From Camellia lanceoleosa (taxonomy: Eukaryota; Streptophyta; Magnoliopsida; Ericales; Theaceae), in NCBI GenBank assembly GCA_025200525.1, contig CM045759.1:3596001-3660000 (forward strand): a stretch of DNA of 64,000 nt. The letters run 5' to 3'. The notes beneath the pieces are model-generated. The model saw only the letters and a program-made list of their open reading frames with translations. It did no database searches and was not told the origin of the DNA. This document shows, piece by piece, positions 37,593-50,926 of this stretch (positions are counted from its first letter, which is position 1; the number at the start of each line of letters is the position of its first letter). The translations under genes were made by a program, and so were the position numbers.

Positions 37593-39197
37593 CCTCCTCC
37601 TCCTTTGTCTTGTTTCAGCAAAAACCAGACCTAAATACATATATTTATGATATATACACTTTCTCTCTCTATATCTTCCTCTCTCTCTTTATTGTGTATG
37701 TGTTTAAGGGCCAAAAGGGTGATTTCTTCTTAGTTTTGCACTAAGACACACACTACTACACCATACTTCGACTTTGGGAGGCATTGAGGGTTTGGTCTTG
37801 AGGTTTTGGATTGGTTTTGATCAGAAGAAGGGGGCTGCACTTGCTGTTCTTCAAGGGTTCTTCAAGGGTAACACTTTTGCTTTATATTTTCCAATCTTGC
37901 ACTAGTCTTTAACCTATCTTGCTTACTATTTTAGACTTTGTGTATAACTGAAAAAATTCTTATATTTGCATGCTTAAGATACTTCATTAAGGTTGTTTTG
38001 GTATTGGGGGTTGACCTCCTTCTCTTAGGCATTGTTTGGCCCTTTTTGTGCTCTCTTTGTTAAACTTTGGGGACTTTTGTGTATTGACCTTCTCACCACT
38101 GAAATCCAGTGGATTTTCAGTGGTGAAGAAGGGGTCTTGAAGTCTTGTATAGGGGAGGGACACCCCTTTCCCTTTATTGTCTCATTTGCTTGTGTTTTGG
38201 CTCATAAGGGTAGCATGTTCGCCTAGCTTTGTTTGTTTGGCTTCATTTCAGAGGTTATTTGGTGTTTATTTAGCATGTTTTACCTCTGTCCCATGTTGGT
38301 TTGTTGACCCCTTGCATGCATAATACATTTGCCTTGTATTCCTCAATTTTGCCTAGAAATACATCTTGCCTTTGGACCATTATGCTTGCATGCTTTGGCT
38401 TAGCTTTGTGAAGTTTTTGGTCATGTTTTAACATGCTTAAGGTCTGTCTTGAGTCTTTGGAGCCATGTTTGCCATGCTTGGTATAGCCCTTTTGCATTTT
38501 GGCTTGTGAGCCTTGAGTGTGTGAGTCATTAACATGCTTTAGTTGGGTGATTTCAGTGATTTGGAGTCATTCCCCATGCTATTTAAGTCCCTAATCCATG
38601 CTTGTATGCTTGCATTCATCATCCCTTTCATGCCTTGAAGAGTTGTTCTTTTATGCCTAGAAACGGGTCATAGTGCATGCCTTTTGTTTAAGTCATTTGG
38701 GATGCCATTCATGCGGATTTTGGGGTGTATTTAGATGCATTGAAACTCTATTTTTGGTTGAATAGTCCATGCCATGTGTGGTTGGGGTAGTTGTAGTAGA
38801 ATGCTCCTCTTTATGCCTTAGTGTTAGGCCCATTGGTATGCATGTTTGCATGAGCATCCGTCCACCATTTGCATCATCATTGGCCACTGTTTTGGGGTGG
38901 GCTGAGGTCTACCCCTTTGAGGTTTAAGTCCGCCATTGCATGATCATGTTGCATTACTTTGGTTTCATGCTTGCATTGTACCATGTTTGCACATTTGCAC
39001 ATTATTTAACTAGTTACATTTCATGTCATAGCTTGCATGATAGGTTGCATTGCATGGCATCTTGTATATTTGGCACATTGCATTTAGCATGTTTTGTACC
39101 TTAGCTTCATGTTGCATATTTGACCCATGTTGCATAGTTGAGCCACATTGCAAATATGCATTACATTTTGCTGAGTTTGGGGTGTCAAACCAACCAC

Positions 39198-39248
39198 GAG
39201 GATTGAGATGCGTTCGTACTCAAAGTGACGTAACGTGTCTCAATCCTC
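39198..39248. repeat. LTR hairpin (3' LTR copy)
   Basis: Exact GAGGATTGAGA / TCTCAATCCTC arms around a loop with AAAGTGACGTAACG; one loop base differs from the 5' copy (TTCGTACT against TTCATACT). Confidence 0.85.
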
Positions 39249-40971
39249 AGTTGCCGACGCCCTTGATCTCAATATGATAGGGTGTTGGCATTTATCTCTT
39301 TTGTTGCATGCATTTTACATTGAATGGCAAACTTGGCTTTTTAGGCCATCATGCATCAAAATGCATAATTGATGGCCCGAGGATCGAGGGTCATGCTCCC
39401 TTGAGTCCATTGCATGATAGGGAGTGTGGCCATGCTCACATTTGCTTGAAAATTCCATGCCATACACTACTTGCCCTCTGCTACTGCCAACTGCAGGATT
39501 CTACAGGAAGAAATAGCCGGCTGGCTACTTGGAGTGCTGACCGACCAAATACAATTAGCCGGTGGCTTAACCAATGGTCGATGACCATTCCCTTCGGCCA
39601 GTGGTGTTCCCACTTGGTCGGTGATGCTCCCTAGTGTTCAGAGAAGCATCCTTGGGACTTGTGCAAATTTTCAGAGGAGCAGGGCAGTGTAAACAGAGGC
39701 AACAGTGGCATGGCACGGGTTTTCGAGCGGGGCGAGTCGAGCATGCATCATCCTAGCATTCTGAGGCGGGGCTGCGGCCATCCTCTTTCTGCATTTAATT
39801 TGTTAATTAAATAGAAGATATGTAATATTTAATTAGTTAGAAGAGTTAATTATTTATTTGTTTTGTAATATTTATTTGGACCCTCCGAGTGAGGGAAATT
39901 GTGTAATAAGTGTGCGTGAGTGTGTGTATGTCTTCCAACCCCACGTCTTTCTTCCCTTTTATTTACTAGCTTTCGATGGTTAGTTTAGGGCATGTTTCTA
40001 TTAGCATACTTATGATAGCATGTTTGCATACATTCATTCGTATTGCACGCACCAGGTTCGGCGCATCATACTAACTGCATAGTATTTCCATTCCAACTTG
40101 AATACATGTATCGAATTGTCGCATTTCATATGCCATTCTTAGATTAGCCGAGCCTATTCTAGTTGCATCTCGCATGTGTTGCATTAGCCATCTTAACATG
40201 AACTAGGATCATGCATATGATTACTAACTAGTTTCTATTTTGGCTTGGAGTACTCGGTAAGCATTTATGTTTTAGCATCCTTGCATGCGTGTGAGTGTTG
40301 CCATGCCAGCATGCTGTACCATGAGGGTACTTGCTTATATGATATACCTGCTTGAATGTCTGTGGGTGGAGGTTAAATTACCTGAATTGGAATAATACAT
40401 TAAAACTGTGAGTTTTAAGCCCACTAGACAGTGGCAAAACCATCTTTTCTAAGCCCACCTGAGGGTGGCAAAACCTGCATTTTAGCCTACTTGCGAGTAG
40501 CAAACCGTTTTCAAAACAAACATAAAATGCTTTGTTCCAACTCAGGCGACTCAGTCTATACTTGTTATGCTGTGCGCATTACATAGTAAATCTAGGCTAA
40601 TAACCGGAATAAGAATGCATAATGTTTTCAAAACAAGATATCATGATTATTAGAGGCCGATCTTTGATGGGGCGAGAGGGGGTGCTCATAGCTGACCTTC
40701 CGCAATTGTACCCAAGTTCCCGAGCCAAGGCAACTTTGGTAATGACGGACACGTGGCCTTAGACAAATGAGTCAGGGTTTCCTAAATTCCCCCATTAAAA
40801 AATATTTAGGTGGCGACTCTGTATCTGGTAAAGCAGTCCATGTTTGGCACTTCTTTACAAAAATCTGTTTTCTCAAAACGATTTGCCGGATTTGGACTCT
40901 TTGGTTCAGATTAAGAACCGTGACAAATGAGTCCGAACTGTGGCATGAGGCCCCACGCGGGTGCGTCCACA

Positions 40972-41373
40972 CCAAGATATTTTAAGGCATTTACAATTTC
41001 AGTAAATCTAGTAAATATGCTTGAAATAGATTCGTCAAATTTCATTTTGAATAATTCATAACTGTGAACAAGCATATCAATACGAGATTCTTTCACTTGG
41101 TTAGTTCCTTCATTAGGTAATTTCAAGTTTATCCTAAATCTCTTTGGCTGTGTTTCAACCAGAGATTCTATTATACTCTTTGGAATCTAAACCACATACT
41201 AGAGTAAGTTTTGCCTTAGCATTTGCCTGCAGTAGTCTGTGATCTCTTTCATCACATTCTTCTTTTGTTTTACATATGTTGACATTGTCTACCACTTTGG
41301 TAGAAATCTTAGGACCTTTTGTGACAATGATCCATAGAGCGTAATTTGTGGCTTGAAGATAGAGCATCATCTT
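40972..41373 (-). pseudogene. Copia-1 gag, middle part
   Basis: On the - strand: MMLYLQATNYALWIIVTKGP, then ANAKAKLTLVCGLDSKEYNR, GTNQVKESRIDMLVHSYELF and FTRFTEIVNALKYLG, the conserved order of a copia gag (UBN2-type) domain. Stops at CETAKEI/DKL-like positions break it. It is bounded on the left by G1 and on the right by the copia-2 insertion. Confidence 0.88.
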
Positions 41374-42520
41374 TGTTGAAAATAATGGTTTTATAGACTT
41401 ATTTTGGTCCAATTTTGAGCCCAAATTTGAGTGGGTCCCACACATCTTTTAGGGTGGGTCCAAAGAGGTGACATGTTTCTTGCTGCATGGCAAGTCACAC
41501 GGTGAAGATGGTTTGTCAAAATCATTTACGAGTGAATGGGAAGTTGACATCGTTTTCGGGTTCGTGGAATGGATAATTCAAGAAGTAAAATGTGGGTTTC
41601 CTCGAAATGGTTATCCCACATTGGAAACTTAAGAGAACTTATGTGTATATATAAGTTCTAGGTGACAATACTTGGGTTGGGTCCTAAGGGGCACCCCAAG
41701 TTTGTAGAAAGGAGGAGTTATGGACAAATTGAACCTTGGCTCGAACCACCACACATGCATGTGTGCAGCCGCCGTCCGTCCGGCCGGCCGTGCCGTGTGC
41801 GGGTGTGGGTTGTTGGTCGGGTCGGTTCTAACATTAATTTTTTGGACAAAATTTATTTGAATTTTTTTTTTAAATTCTTGCGGGAAAGTTAATTTTCGTA
41901 GATAAAATTAATTCAAATTTGAATTCAATTTTAAACTGTCCATAACAGTGCCTTTCTAGTCCAATTCCAGCCAATTCAAACTGTTTGTAACAGTTATAAA
42001 ATTGTCGCCAGGCTGTGTTCAAATCGCTTTAAGATTCAAAATTGCCAGCAGATCTGTCCAGTTTGAATTCTGCACCTGTTTACTTCAATTTGTACCTGTT
42101 CGGATAGATTGAATGGTTACGAAGTTGTCTATAAATAAAGACCCATTTCCAGCAGTTAAAACATCTTGAAAAATCTGAAATTGTCTTGGTTTCCTTCCAT
42201 TTTTTGCTCTCTTGGATTAACTTATTCTTCATATTATTTTAGGAAAAATTTGAAGAGTATAGAACACAAGTTTTTGTTCGCAGTACAAATTGTTTGGAGT
42301 ACTACTACAATTTGTGAAGATCATTGTATCCTGGAAGATAGACGCCATTTATCCGTAAGCACCATAGTGGGGCTAATCTGTCTTAAGGATAGAGTGTCAC
42401 ACACTCGACTTGATCTTTTTGTATTTTTACATTTCGGTAAAATAAATTCTGTATGTAATTTATTTTTATTTATTTGATTTGTTTCAAGTTATTTATTTTA
42501 CACAGAAGATTGTTCAAACA
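41374..42520 (+). repeat. Copia-2 5' LTR
   Basis: It runs from TGTTGAAAATAATGGTTTTA to AGATTGTTCAAACA. A TATA-like TCTATAAATAAAGACCC lies near 42129. No standard TGGTATC primer site follows; the next bases are ATCTTAAGGCAAATTCG. Confidence 0.9.
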
Positions 42521-43805
42521 ATCTTAAGGCAAATTCGAATTATTCTGTTTATACAGAATTTTTCGTTTGTTTCCTTTTCTCTTTCTTCTTCTAACAGAAT
42601 TTTTTTCTATGGTTTTATAAAATAATATTCTGGATGGAAAAAAGAATAGTAGTAATATACTGTTTGACAAATAGTAGTAATATATTGTTTATTTTCTTTG
42701 ACAACCAGTAGTAATATACTGGTAGTCATTAAGAATTCAGAATATTTATTTGTGAAGTTAGTCAGAAATTAATTTTGATTTCAGAAATAATTTATGAGTT
42801 TTCATTAATTAAAATTCTGTTTTGGTATTTTAATTTTTGAAGTGTTACAGAAATTTAATTTTCTGCGTGGAATTAATTTGTTTAAATAAAATTTTATTTT
42901 ATTTTCAAATTAATTGAAAATAAAAGATACAATTCTTGTTTTTTATTTTTTTTTATTTTTATAGAATTTAATTCTATGGTTTTGGTTTAAATTTTCTGTG
43001 TAGTATAAAATTCTAATTCTAATTTTGTTTTATAATTTAGAATTCATGGCTAGAGAAGTTCTCAAGAACTTATTTTAAAAGAAGGTAGCAGAAAATGCTG
43101 TTTTATCTTATTACTCTCAACTTGGCGCATTTCCTCTGTGAGGATGCTTCTACTCTGAAAAATGATGAAACCAATCGGCAAGTGGTTACTGCGGTCGATG
43201 CCTAGAAACATGCTGATTTCCTGTGCTGGAACTACATCTTGAATGGACTTGACAAAACATTATACAACGTCTATAGTTCTATCAAAACGGCAAAGGAACT
43301 TTGGAAGTTTTTGGAGGAAAAGTTCAAAATAGAAGATACTGGCTCAATAAAATTTGTGGTTTGAAAATTCCTGGATTATGTGATGGTTAATTCTAAGACT
43401 ATGATCAGCCAAGTTCAAGATCCCCAACTCATTTTGCATGACATTCATGCAGAAGGCATGTCTCTTAGTGAATCCTTATAAGTTGCTGCCTTAATTGAAA
43501 AATTACCACAAGGCTGAAAGGAATTCAAGAACTACCTCAAATACAAGCGCAAAGAAATGACTTTAGAGGAATTGATTGTGCGTTTGAGGATTGAGGAGGA
43601 AAACTGCAATTCTGAGAAGCGAGCTGGTAAGCATCCAATGGAGTCTAAGGCAAATGTGGTGGAACATGCTCCAAAAGCAAAGAAATGCAAGTTTTCTGGA
43701 GAAAGTTCCTCACAAGGCTCCAAAGGAGGGGAAACGAAGAAGTATAAGTTCAATGGTAAGTGTTACATTTGGGACAAAGATGGACATAGGGCCAAAGATT
43801 GTTGA
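42521..43805 (+). pseudogene. Copia-2 gag
   Basis: Frame pieces include FLCEDASTLKNDETNRQVVT, NYILNGLDKTLYNVYSSIKT, AKELWKFLEEKFKIEDTGS and EMTLEELIVRLRIEEENCNS, then a zinc knuckle written CYIWDKDGHRAKDC (second cysteine of CX2C replaced by tryptophan-aspartate). At least four in-frame stops occur between 43190 and 43520. The leader 42521-43100 is AT-rich non-coding. Confidence 0.82.
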
Positions 43806-44028
43806 AGCAAACGCAAAGGTAAAAGAAGTTCAAGTAAAAAGCTTGCTCAAGCCAATATAACTGAAGTGGACAAAATTTCCAATGGTGTTGATGATATAAA
43901 TCTTTCTGCAGTTGTTTCCGAGGCAAACCTTGTCGGAAATCCTAAAGAATGGTGGATGGACACTGGTGCTACTCGTCACATTTGTGCCGACAAAAATATG
44001 TTTACATCTTATTCTAAAGTGGACAATG
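43806..44028 (+). pseudogene. Copia-2 protease start
   Basis: After a linker the frame reads WWMDTGATRHICADKNMFTS, the copia aspartic protease signature with the active-site DTG intact. It is cut after YSKVDN by the G2 solo LTR and resumes at 47468. Confidence 0.85.
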
Positions 44029-47000
44029 TGTGGGCTCGCCTTTTTCTGCGCCCCTGCCTTTTGGAAAGGGCTTGAAAAGAAGGCCTCACAGTTCGGACTC
44101 CCGTGGTTCTAAATCTAGTCTCACAAGTGCAATGTGAAACTAATAAACACCAAAGAGTTCAAATCCGATAAACTTTTTTTAAAAATCGATTTTAAATCAA
44201 ATAATGCCAAAATTGGACTGCTTTTCCAGATTACAGAGTTGCCACCTAAATATTTTGTTTGGAAAAATTTAGAAAACCCTAACTCGTGTCAAAGGCCACA
44301 TGTCCGTCATCACTAAAGTTGCCTCGGCTCAGGAACTTGGGTACGAAAGGGGAAGGTCTTGAAATGAGGACCCCCGCTCGTCCGATCAAAGATCGGCCTC
44401 TACTAATCATGATATGTTGTTTTATAAACCTCATGTGTTCTTATTTCGGTTATTAATCTAACATTTCTATGTGATACACACGAGCAAGTATAGACTACAT
44501 CGCAAGAATTGGAACATTTCAAGTCATATTTGTTTTGCGAAAATGGTTTGAATTTGCCACCCTCAAATGGGCTTAAGAAATGCGGATTTGCCACCAAACA
44601 TAATGGGCTTAAAACATGATTTTTCCACAACAAAGTGGGCTTAAAATTTACATTTGTTGAATTATTCCAATTTAAACAAGAAGTCTTCATCCATAGGGAT
44701 TCATGCGGTTTGGCAAGTAAGCACATAGCCTCATGGCAAGCATGCGAATCATGGCAATATGACAATCACACTCATGCAGGTATGCTAAAGCATAAAACTC
44801 ACCGAGTACTCCAAGCCAAAACAAAAACTAGTTAGAAAAAGGCATGATCCTAATTATACAAAATGCCTAATGCAACATATGCAATGATGCAATTAATAGG
44901 CTCGGCTACTAATACGGCGTTTGTAACACTTTGATAGCATGTTTTGAAACACGTATTCAAAGAAGTATTGAAATGGCAATGCAGTTTGAATGATGCGCTA
45001 AGCCTCGGTGCGTACAAGACAAATGAATGGATGTATGCTAATTGAAAATGTCTCTAATCTAGCCATCGAAAGCGATTAAATAAAAGGGAGAAAGACGTAG
45101 GGTTGGAAGACATGCACACACGCACACACAGTTATCACAACATTATGCCCTCGCGAAGGAGGGTCCAAATGAATAAAGCTAACTAACTAGCTACGCTAAT
45201 TAAGCTAACTATTACAACACAATTAATTAACTATTCTAGCTAATCAAATATTACAAACCGAATTAAGCTAATTAATTACAAAACGAATTAATTAACTAAA
45301 CAATTACAACACTTGTATGAATGAATTAGCTACGAATAACTAATAAAACAAAGCAAGTAAATGGCCTCGAGGGTGAGGGGCGCATGCATGTTTGGTTGGT
45401 TTCCTCCCGAAAGTCCACCGCCTTGCCATCGGACACCTCTGTTTGCACTTGCTTGAACACCAACAGTGTTGCTAACTTCTAGAACACCTATGCTCCAACT
45501 CAGGAACACACTTGTGCGAAATTTCATTTCTAGCCGATTGGCTACCAATGGTGGCTGTCGGTTACCATTGGCCGGTCGGCCACCCCTTCCCTGAACTTCC
45601 CTTTTTGCTGCAACAGAGAGCAAACAAAGGCAAAATAGTGTATTCTCAAGGAATATTTGTACTGCTACCCTCCTTATCATCACACAAGCTCAAAGGAGAG
45701 TAACTCTTGGCCTTCAAACCATCAACCAAGCATTTTCATGCATGATGGCTAAACAACCAAGCTTGTACAAGCTTAATGAGTGCAAAACAAGACTCAACAA
45801 AATCACCACCCTATCACGCATGATCAAGGGTAATGATGACTAAGGAAAATGACACATTTCATTACTATTGAGTATGAAATGTCCCATTTTCCTCGTGTTC
45901 GAATTAACGTCCGATCCGAACACATACAACGCAACATGAAAGATGCTTATCTTGTTTTTTTTTACTTGTCATGTTTTATTTACTCATTTTAGATTACCAA
46001 TCCATTTTTTAATTGATTAGTCCAAAATGTGAGTGTCCTCTAATGAAAGAGGGCTTAAACCACAAGTGCCTTGAGCATGAAAGAGACCTCATGCCATTGG
46101 TTAGTAGAAACCCTCAAAAGAAGATTAAAACCCTTAAGCACAAGTGTCTCAATTTCATACTTAAGCCAACAATAGGTTCAAAGCCCCTTTCAAAATAAAT
46201 GAAAGAGTGAAGAATAGAGGGAGATTGCAGAGATTTCAGTGCTGAAATGGAGTGTAAAAAGACACTAAAATATGCAAGCAACTCATGTAATTCATGTTTA
46301 AAAGCCTAAAACATTAAGCTAGTGAAGGAGATTGCACTATAACTATGCAAACCAAGGCTTAAAGGACCAAACCAGCTTAAAATAGAGCTAAAACTAGTCA
46401 AAATAGTAGCAAAAACATGTTGAGATTGAGGTACAAAATGCTAGAAAATCATGCTCACATGTTAAGCTATCTAGTCTTGCAAACAAGGCACAAGGAGGAG
46501 AGGCGACCCTCTCCAATTTTGGACTTTAAAACCAAGTTTTTACCACTGAAATAACTTTGAATTTTAGTGGTTTAAAGGGCCAAAAAGTTTGCTATGAATA
46601 CGCTAAAAGATGGTACAAAAGCTTACACCATAAAACAACAAGAAGGGTGGACCACCCCTTTACACAAAATGACCTCAAACCATCATGTTAAGGCTCGAAA
46701 ATTAGAGTTTTTTGTAGTTGAAAACCAGGCCAAAAAACAGTATAAAAAGATGGCAAAACAAGTAGTCAAAACAAAGCCTACAAGGTAAGTCTTATACCTC
46801 TTGAAGCATATCACAAAACAACCACAATTTCAGGCTCAAATCTCCTTCCAAAAGCTCAAACTAGGCTCAAAGGGACCTCAGCTCCAAGGTAGTCAAGTTT
46901 GGTTGAGAGTTAGTGTGCAAAGGTTTAGAAAAAACTAATTACAAAGCACAAAATAAGAAAAGAAAGAGAGAGAATTCCAGAGAGAGAGAGAGAATTTTGA

Positions 47001-47467
47001 TCCAAAATGTCTAACCCTCCACAATAGGGGAGAACACCCTCTATATATAGAAAAACAAGATTCAAGCTTGTATTCATCCCTCCATACATGTGTATGGAGA
47101 TGCACTTCAGTGAATAACAGCTGGCACAGTTGGCAAACAAATATCTGAAAAATGAGAAAAATGGCAATGAGCATCACTAAGGGTATCGACCATCAATGTG
47201 ACTGACCGGCCACCACTGATGGCTGGCAGGCACAAGCTATGGTCGATGGATTGTAGGGATGGCCGACAGGCCACCCTCTCCTCCAGACTTGAAACAACAA
47301 GCTTTTGGTGGTCAACCAAGCATAAAATAGACAAGTTTAGAGGCTCAAAGGCAAGGCGCTCGGCCGAGAACTTCAGGCACTCAAAACGAACACAAGCATA
47401 CGAAACTATCGAGTGTTCAACCGATGACGTCCAAATCTTGAGGATGGTCAAAAATGGGGTGTCTACA
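44029..47467 (-). mobile_element. G2: solo LTR of the G family inside copia-2
   Basis: On the - strand it starts TGTAGACACCCCATTTTTGA at 47467 and ends near 44029 with CGAGCCCACA. Flanking five-base words are CAATG (44024-44028) and TAACG (47468-47472), which differ only by two C/T transitions and fit a decayed target duplication; the host codons read on across it. It is about 3.4 kb, shorter than the G1 LTR, and more diverged. TATA-like TCTATATATAGAGGG on the - strand lies near 47040. No internal sequence is present. Confidence 0.82.
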
Positions 47468-48390
47468 TAACGATGAATAACTTTTTATAAGAAACTCCTC
47501 AACTTCTAAAGTTGAAGGACAATGAAAGATTATTCTGAAGATGACATCTGGAAAGGAATTCACTCTCAACAATGTGCTGCATGTACTAGACATTCGCAAG
47601 AATCTAGTCCCCGGATCTTTGTATGTAGGAAAATGTTACATGTCTGATGTCCTTTTCAAAATGAATGTAATGACTGTTGTACCTTCTGTTATTAATAAAG
47701 ATACATCTTCTTTTTACTTGCTTGAGTCTTCAAATTTATGGCATGGTAGACTAGGACACGTTAATTATGGATCTTTGCGTAGATTAATTAATATGGAATA
47801 TTTACCTAAATTTGACATTGATTTAAATCATAAATGTGAAATTTGCGTTGAGGCAAAATTAACTAAAACTCCTTTTCATTCAATTGAATGAAGTACGAAG
47901 CCACTTGAATTAATTCATAATGACATTTGTGATTTTAAACCAATTCAAACTAGAGGTGGGAAAAAATATTTTATCACTTTCATAGATGACTATACTAGAT
48001 ATAGTTATGTTTATTTAATTCGAACTAAGGATGAAGCTTTGGAAACTTTCATTTAATATAAGAATGAAGTTGAAAATCAACTTGGTAAGAAAATTAAAAA
48101 ACTTAGAAGTGATAGAGGTGGTGAATATGAATCACCTTTTGGTGAGTTTTGTAAAGAATATGGAATAATTCATCAAACCATCGTTCCTTACTCACCTCAG
48201 CAAAATGAAATTGCTGAAAGGAAAAATAGGACTTTAAAAGAAATGATGAATGTCATATTAATAAGTTCTGAATTACCTCAAAACTTGTGAGGGAAAACAA
48301 TACTTTCTGCTAATTATATTCTAAGTAAAGTAGCCCAAAAGAAAGTGAGTCAAACACCTTATGAATTGTGACATGGGAGAGTACCATAAC
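47468..48390 (+). pseudogene. Copia-2 protease end, pre-integrase and integrase
   Basis: TSGKEFTLNNVLHVLDIRKN is followed by SSNLWHGRLGHVNYGSLRRL and KCEICVEAKLTKTPFHSIE, the HHCC zinc domain. Then come LELIHNDICDFKPIQTRGGK, FITFIDDYTRYSYVYLI and RSDRGGEYESPFGEFCKEYG, the integrase core with its catalytic aspartates and glutamate region. Stops at about 47889, 48055 and 48288 break the frame. Confidence 0.88.
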
Positions 48391-50335
48391 ACCTTATGAA
48401 TTTTGGCTAAATTGGTTATTCCTAGTCCTAAAAAGACTAAGATAGGTCCTAAAACTGTTGATTGCATTTTCATTGGTTATGCCATGAATAGTAGTGCATA
48501 TCGATTTTTGATTCATAAGTCAGAACATTCCGAAATGCATGTAAATACTATTATTGAATCTCGGAATGCGTCTTTCTCTGGAAACACATGTTCAAGTGTT
48601 TCCAAAGAAAACTGGACAAGAGACTAGTACTAATAAAAGATCTTTTGATGCTATTACTAGTTATGATCAAGAACATGATCAAGAACAAGAGTAAGAGATA
48701 GATCAAAATGAGGAAGAGGAACTTAGGAGTAATGAACATGCTAGAACCTCAAAATCTTTTGGTCTAGATTTTCTAACATTTTTGTTAGAAAATAAGGTTT
48801 TAACTTTTAAAGAAGCTATGTCCAGTCTTGAAGCTCCTTTATGGAAAGAAGCTGTAAACAGCGAAGTTGAATCCATATTGAAAAATCACACTTGCAAATT
48901 GGTGGATTTGCCACCAGATTGTAAACCTCTTGGGTACAAGTGGATTTTTAAAAGAAAAATGAAAGCGGATGGATCAATTGACAAATACAAGACAAGACTT
49001 CTGGTCAAAGGATATATACAAAAAGAAGGGCTTGATTACTTTGACACATACTCACTAGTTACTAGAATAACATCCATTAGAATGCTAATTGTCATTGCAT
49101 CTTTGTACAATCTAGAAATTCATCAAATGGATGTTAAAACCGCTTTCGTAAATGGTGAGTTAGATAAAGAAATTTACATGGAACAACCAGAAGGATTTTT
49201 TATTCCAGAAAAAGAAAAAAAAAGTGTGTAAATTGGTTAAATCATTATATGGTTTAAAACAAGCGCTAACATAATGGCACGAGAAATTTGACAAAGCAAT
49301 GACGTTAAATAGATTCAAAATTAATGAATATGACAAATGTGTTTATATTAAAAACACAAACAATAGTTATGTTATAGTATGTCTTTATGTGGATGATATG
49401 CTCATCATAGGTAGTAATACTGACATGATTAAAACTACTAAGAAAATGTTGAATAAACATTTTGACATGAAGGACGTGGGAATTGCTGATGTAATTCTTG
49501 GTATGAAAATTGGCAAAACATTAAAAGGTTATGCTTTATCACAATCACATTACATTGAGAAAAACTTGACAAATTTAGCAAAGATGATGATTATCTTTCT
49601 AGAACACCTGTGGATATGAATTTGTTTCTTTCTAAGGATGTACAAAAAAGTATTTCACAATTAGAGTATGCCCAAATTATTGGAAACTTAATGTACTTGA
49701 TGAACTGCACTCGCCCAGATATAGCCTATGCAGTAAGTAAATTAAGTAGATATACGAGTAATCCAGGAGTAGAACACTGGAAAGCTATTATAAGGGTTCT
49801 TAGATACCTCCGATTTACTCGTAACATTGGGCTAACTTATACTAGATATTCAGCAGTACTTGAAGGATACTGTGATGCAAACTGGATATTAGATACTAGA
49901 GACTCAAAATCCACTAGTGGATATGTCTTTACACTTGGTGGAGCGGGTGTATCTTGGAAATCTTCCAAACAGACTTGCATTGCTAGGTCTATTATGGAAT
50001 CAAAATTTATAGATTTAGATAAAGATGGGGAAGAAACAGAATGGCTTTGCCACTTCTTTGAAGATATTCCAATGTGGCCAAAACTGCTGCCTGCTATATG
50101 TATACATTGCGATAGTCAATCAATAATAGGTAGAGCACAGAGTCATATGTATAACGGTAAGTCACGACATATTCATCGTCGACATAACATCGTGAGACAA
50201 CTACTCTCTAATGGAATTATTTCCATTGAATAGGTGAAGTCTAAAGACAACATAGCGGATCTACGAACCAAAGGGTTAGCAAGAGAGTTAGTTGAGAATT
50301 CATCGAGAGGAATGGGACTTAAGCCTATTAAATAA
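48391..50335 (+). pseudogene. Copia-2 reverse transcriptase and RNase H
   Basis: Open stretches read CKPLGYKWIFKRKMKADGSI, NLEIHQMDVKTAFVNGELDK and IYMEQPEGF (48782-49231), then VCLYVDDMLIIGSNTDM (49299-49619) with the catalytic YVDD, and [20 protein letters not shown] and [16 protein letters not shown] (49610-50233), the RNase H motifs. The polyprotein ends SSRGMGLKPIK and a TAA at 50333. Frameshifts near 49225 and 49590, plus several stops, show it is inactive. Confidence 0.92.
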
Positions 50336-50926
50336 GAGTTACCACAATGGCAACCCAACCAAGTTGACTGGAGATCCCAAGATCTAGGTTCAAAAGGATA
50401 ACCAAGTTGTGTATGACTCATAAGGATCACTGGGGAGTCAAACTCCTACCTATTTCTATGATGAAATAGTGATGTCTGTAGCGTTTTAGGTTAAGTAATA
50501 CTTTTATGAGATTTGTGTATGACTTATATCTAGGAATACCTAGTGAAGTACGGCAGGATACTCTTCATAATAATCACCTATGTGAGTGTGAACTGGGTCG
50601 GTTTTATGAGATTTGTGAAGGGCTAAAATTCTTTAGAGCACTCATGAAACACCAAGTTGTTCAGGGCCAAAATGAACACAATAGTGAGAACTAAACTGTG
50701 TCTGGTGATATACTGTGTGAGTTCTATTGTCTTAGTTTATACAAATGGCTGAACAGTTCAAGACATCATGTTCACTGGTTAGCTAGTAAATCCGATAGTG
50801 TCTCATAAGGGAATGTTCAAAGTCAAAAGCTACCTATCCTTTACAGAATATTTTCAATTTCAGACTTCTATAATTAGATCATGTTGTTGCATTTTCTCTC
50901 TCACAAATTCTATTTATGTGGGGGAT
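50336..50926 (+). other. Copia-2 3' untranslated region and polypurine tract
   Basis: About 590 bases without ORF link pol with the 3' LTR. TATGTGGGGGAT at 50915-50926 is the polypurine tract, in the classical copia position and form. Confidence 0.75.

Larger units (their letters stand above)
27874..40971 (+). mobile_element. G1: gag-only Tat/Ogre-like Ty3/gypsy element
   Basis: Structure: truncated 5' LTR 27874-30049, primer site 30055-30072, gag 30966-32357, a long non-coding 3' internal region with minisatellites to 36951, polypurine tract AAAGAGGGGCAAC, and complete 3' LTR 36967-40971. No protease, reverse transcriptase, RNase H or integrase is present, so it must be mobilised in trans if at all. 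The arrangement fits plant TR-GAG/LARD-type elements. It lies in copia-1 gag; the left border has lost part of the LTR and of the host element, so no target duplication can be read. Confidence 0.85.
36967..40971 (+). repeat. G1 3' LTR, complete (4.0 kb)
   Basis: It starts TGTAGACACCCCATTTTTGA and ends GCGTCCACA. A TATA box (CTATATAAGAGCC, 37580) is followed by a CT-rich leader near 37600-37690. Two clusters of GGCC/CCGGC words lie at about 37180-37330 and 39510-39620, and a hairpin at 39198-39248. Large parts are dominated by TTGCATGC-type words. Full-length homologues are G2 (44029-47467) and G3 (56996-61058). Confidence 0.9.
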
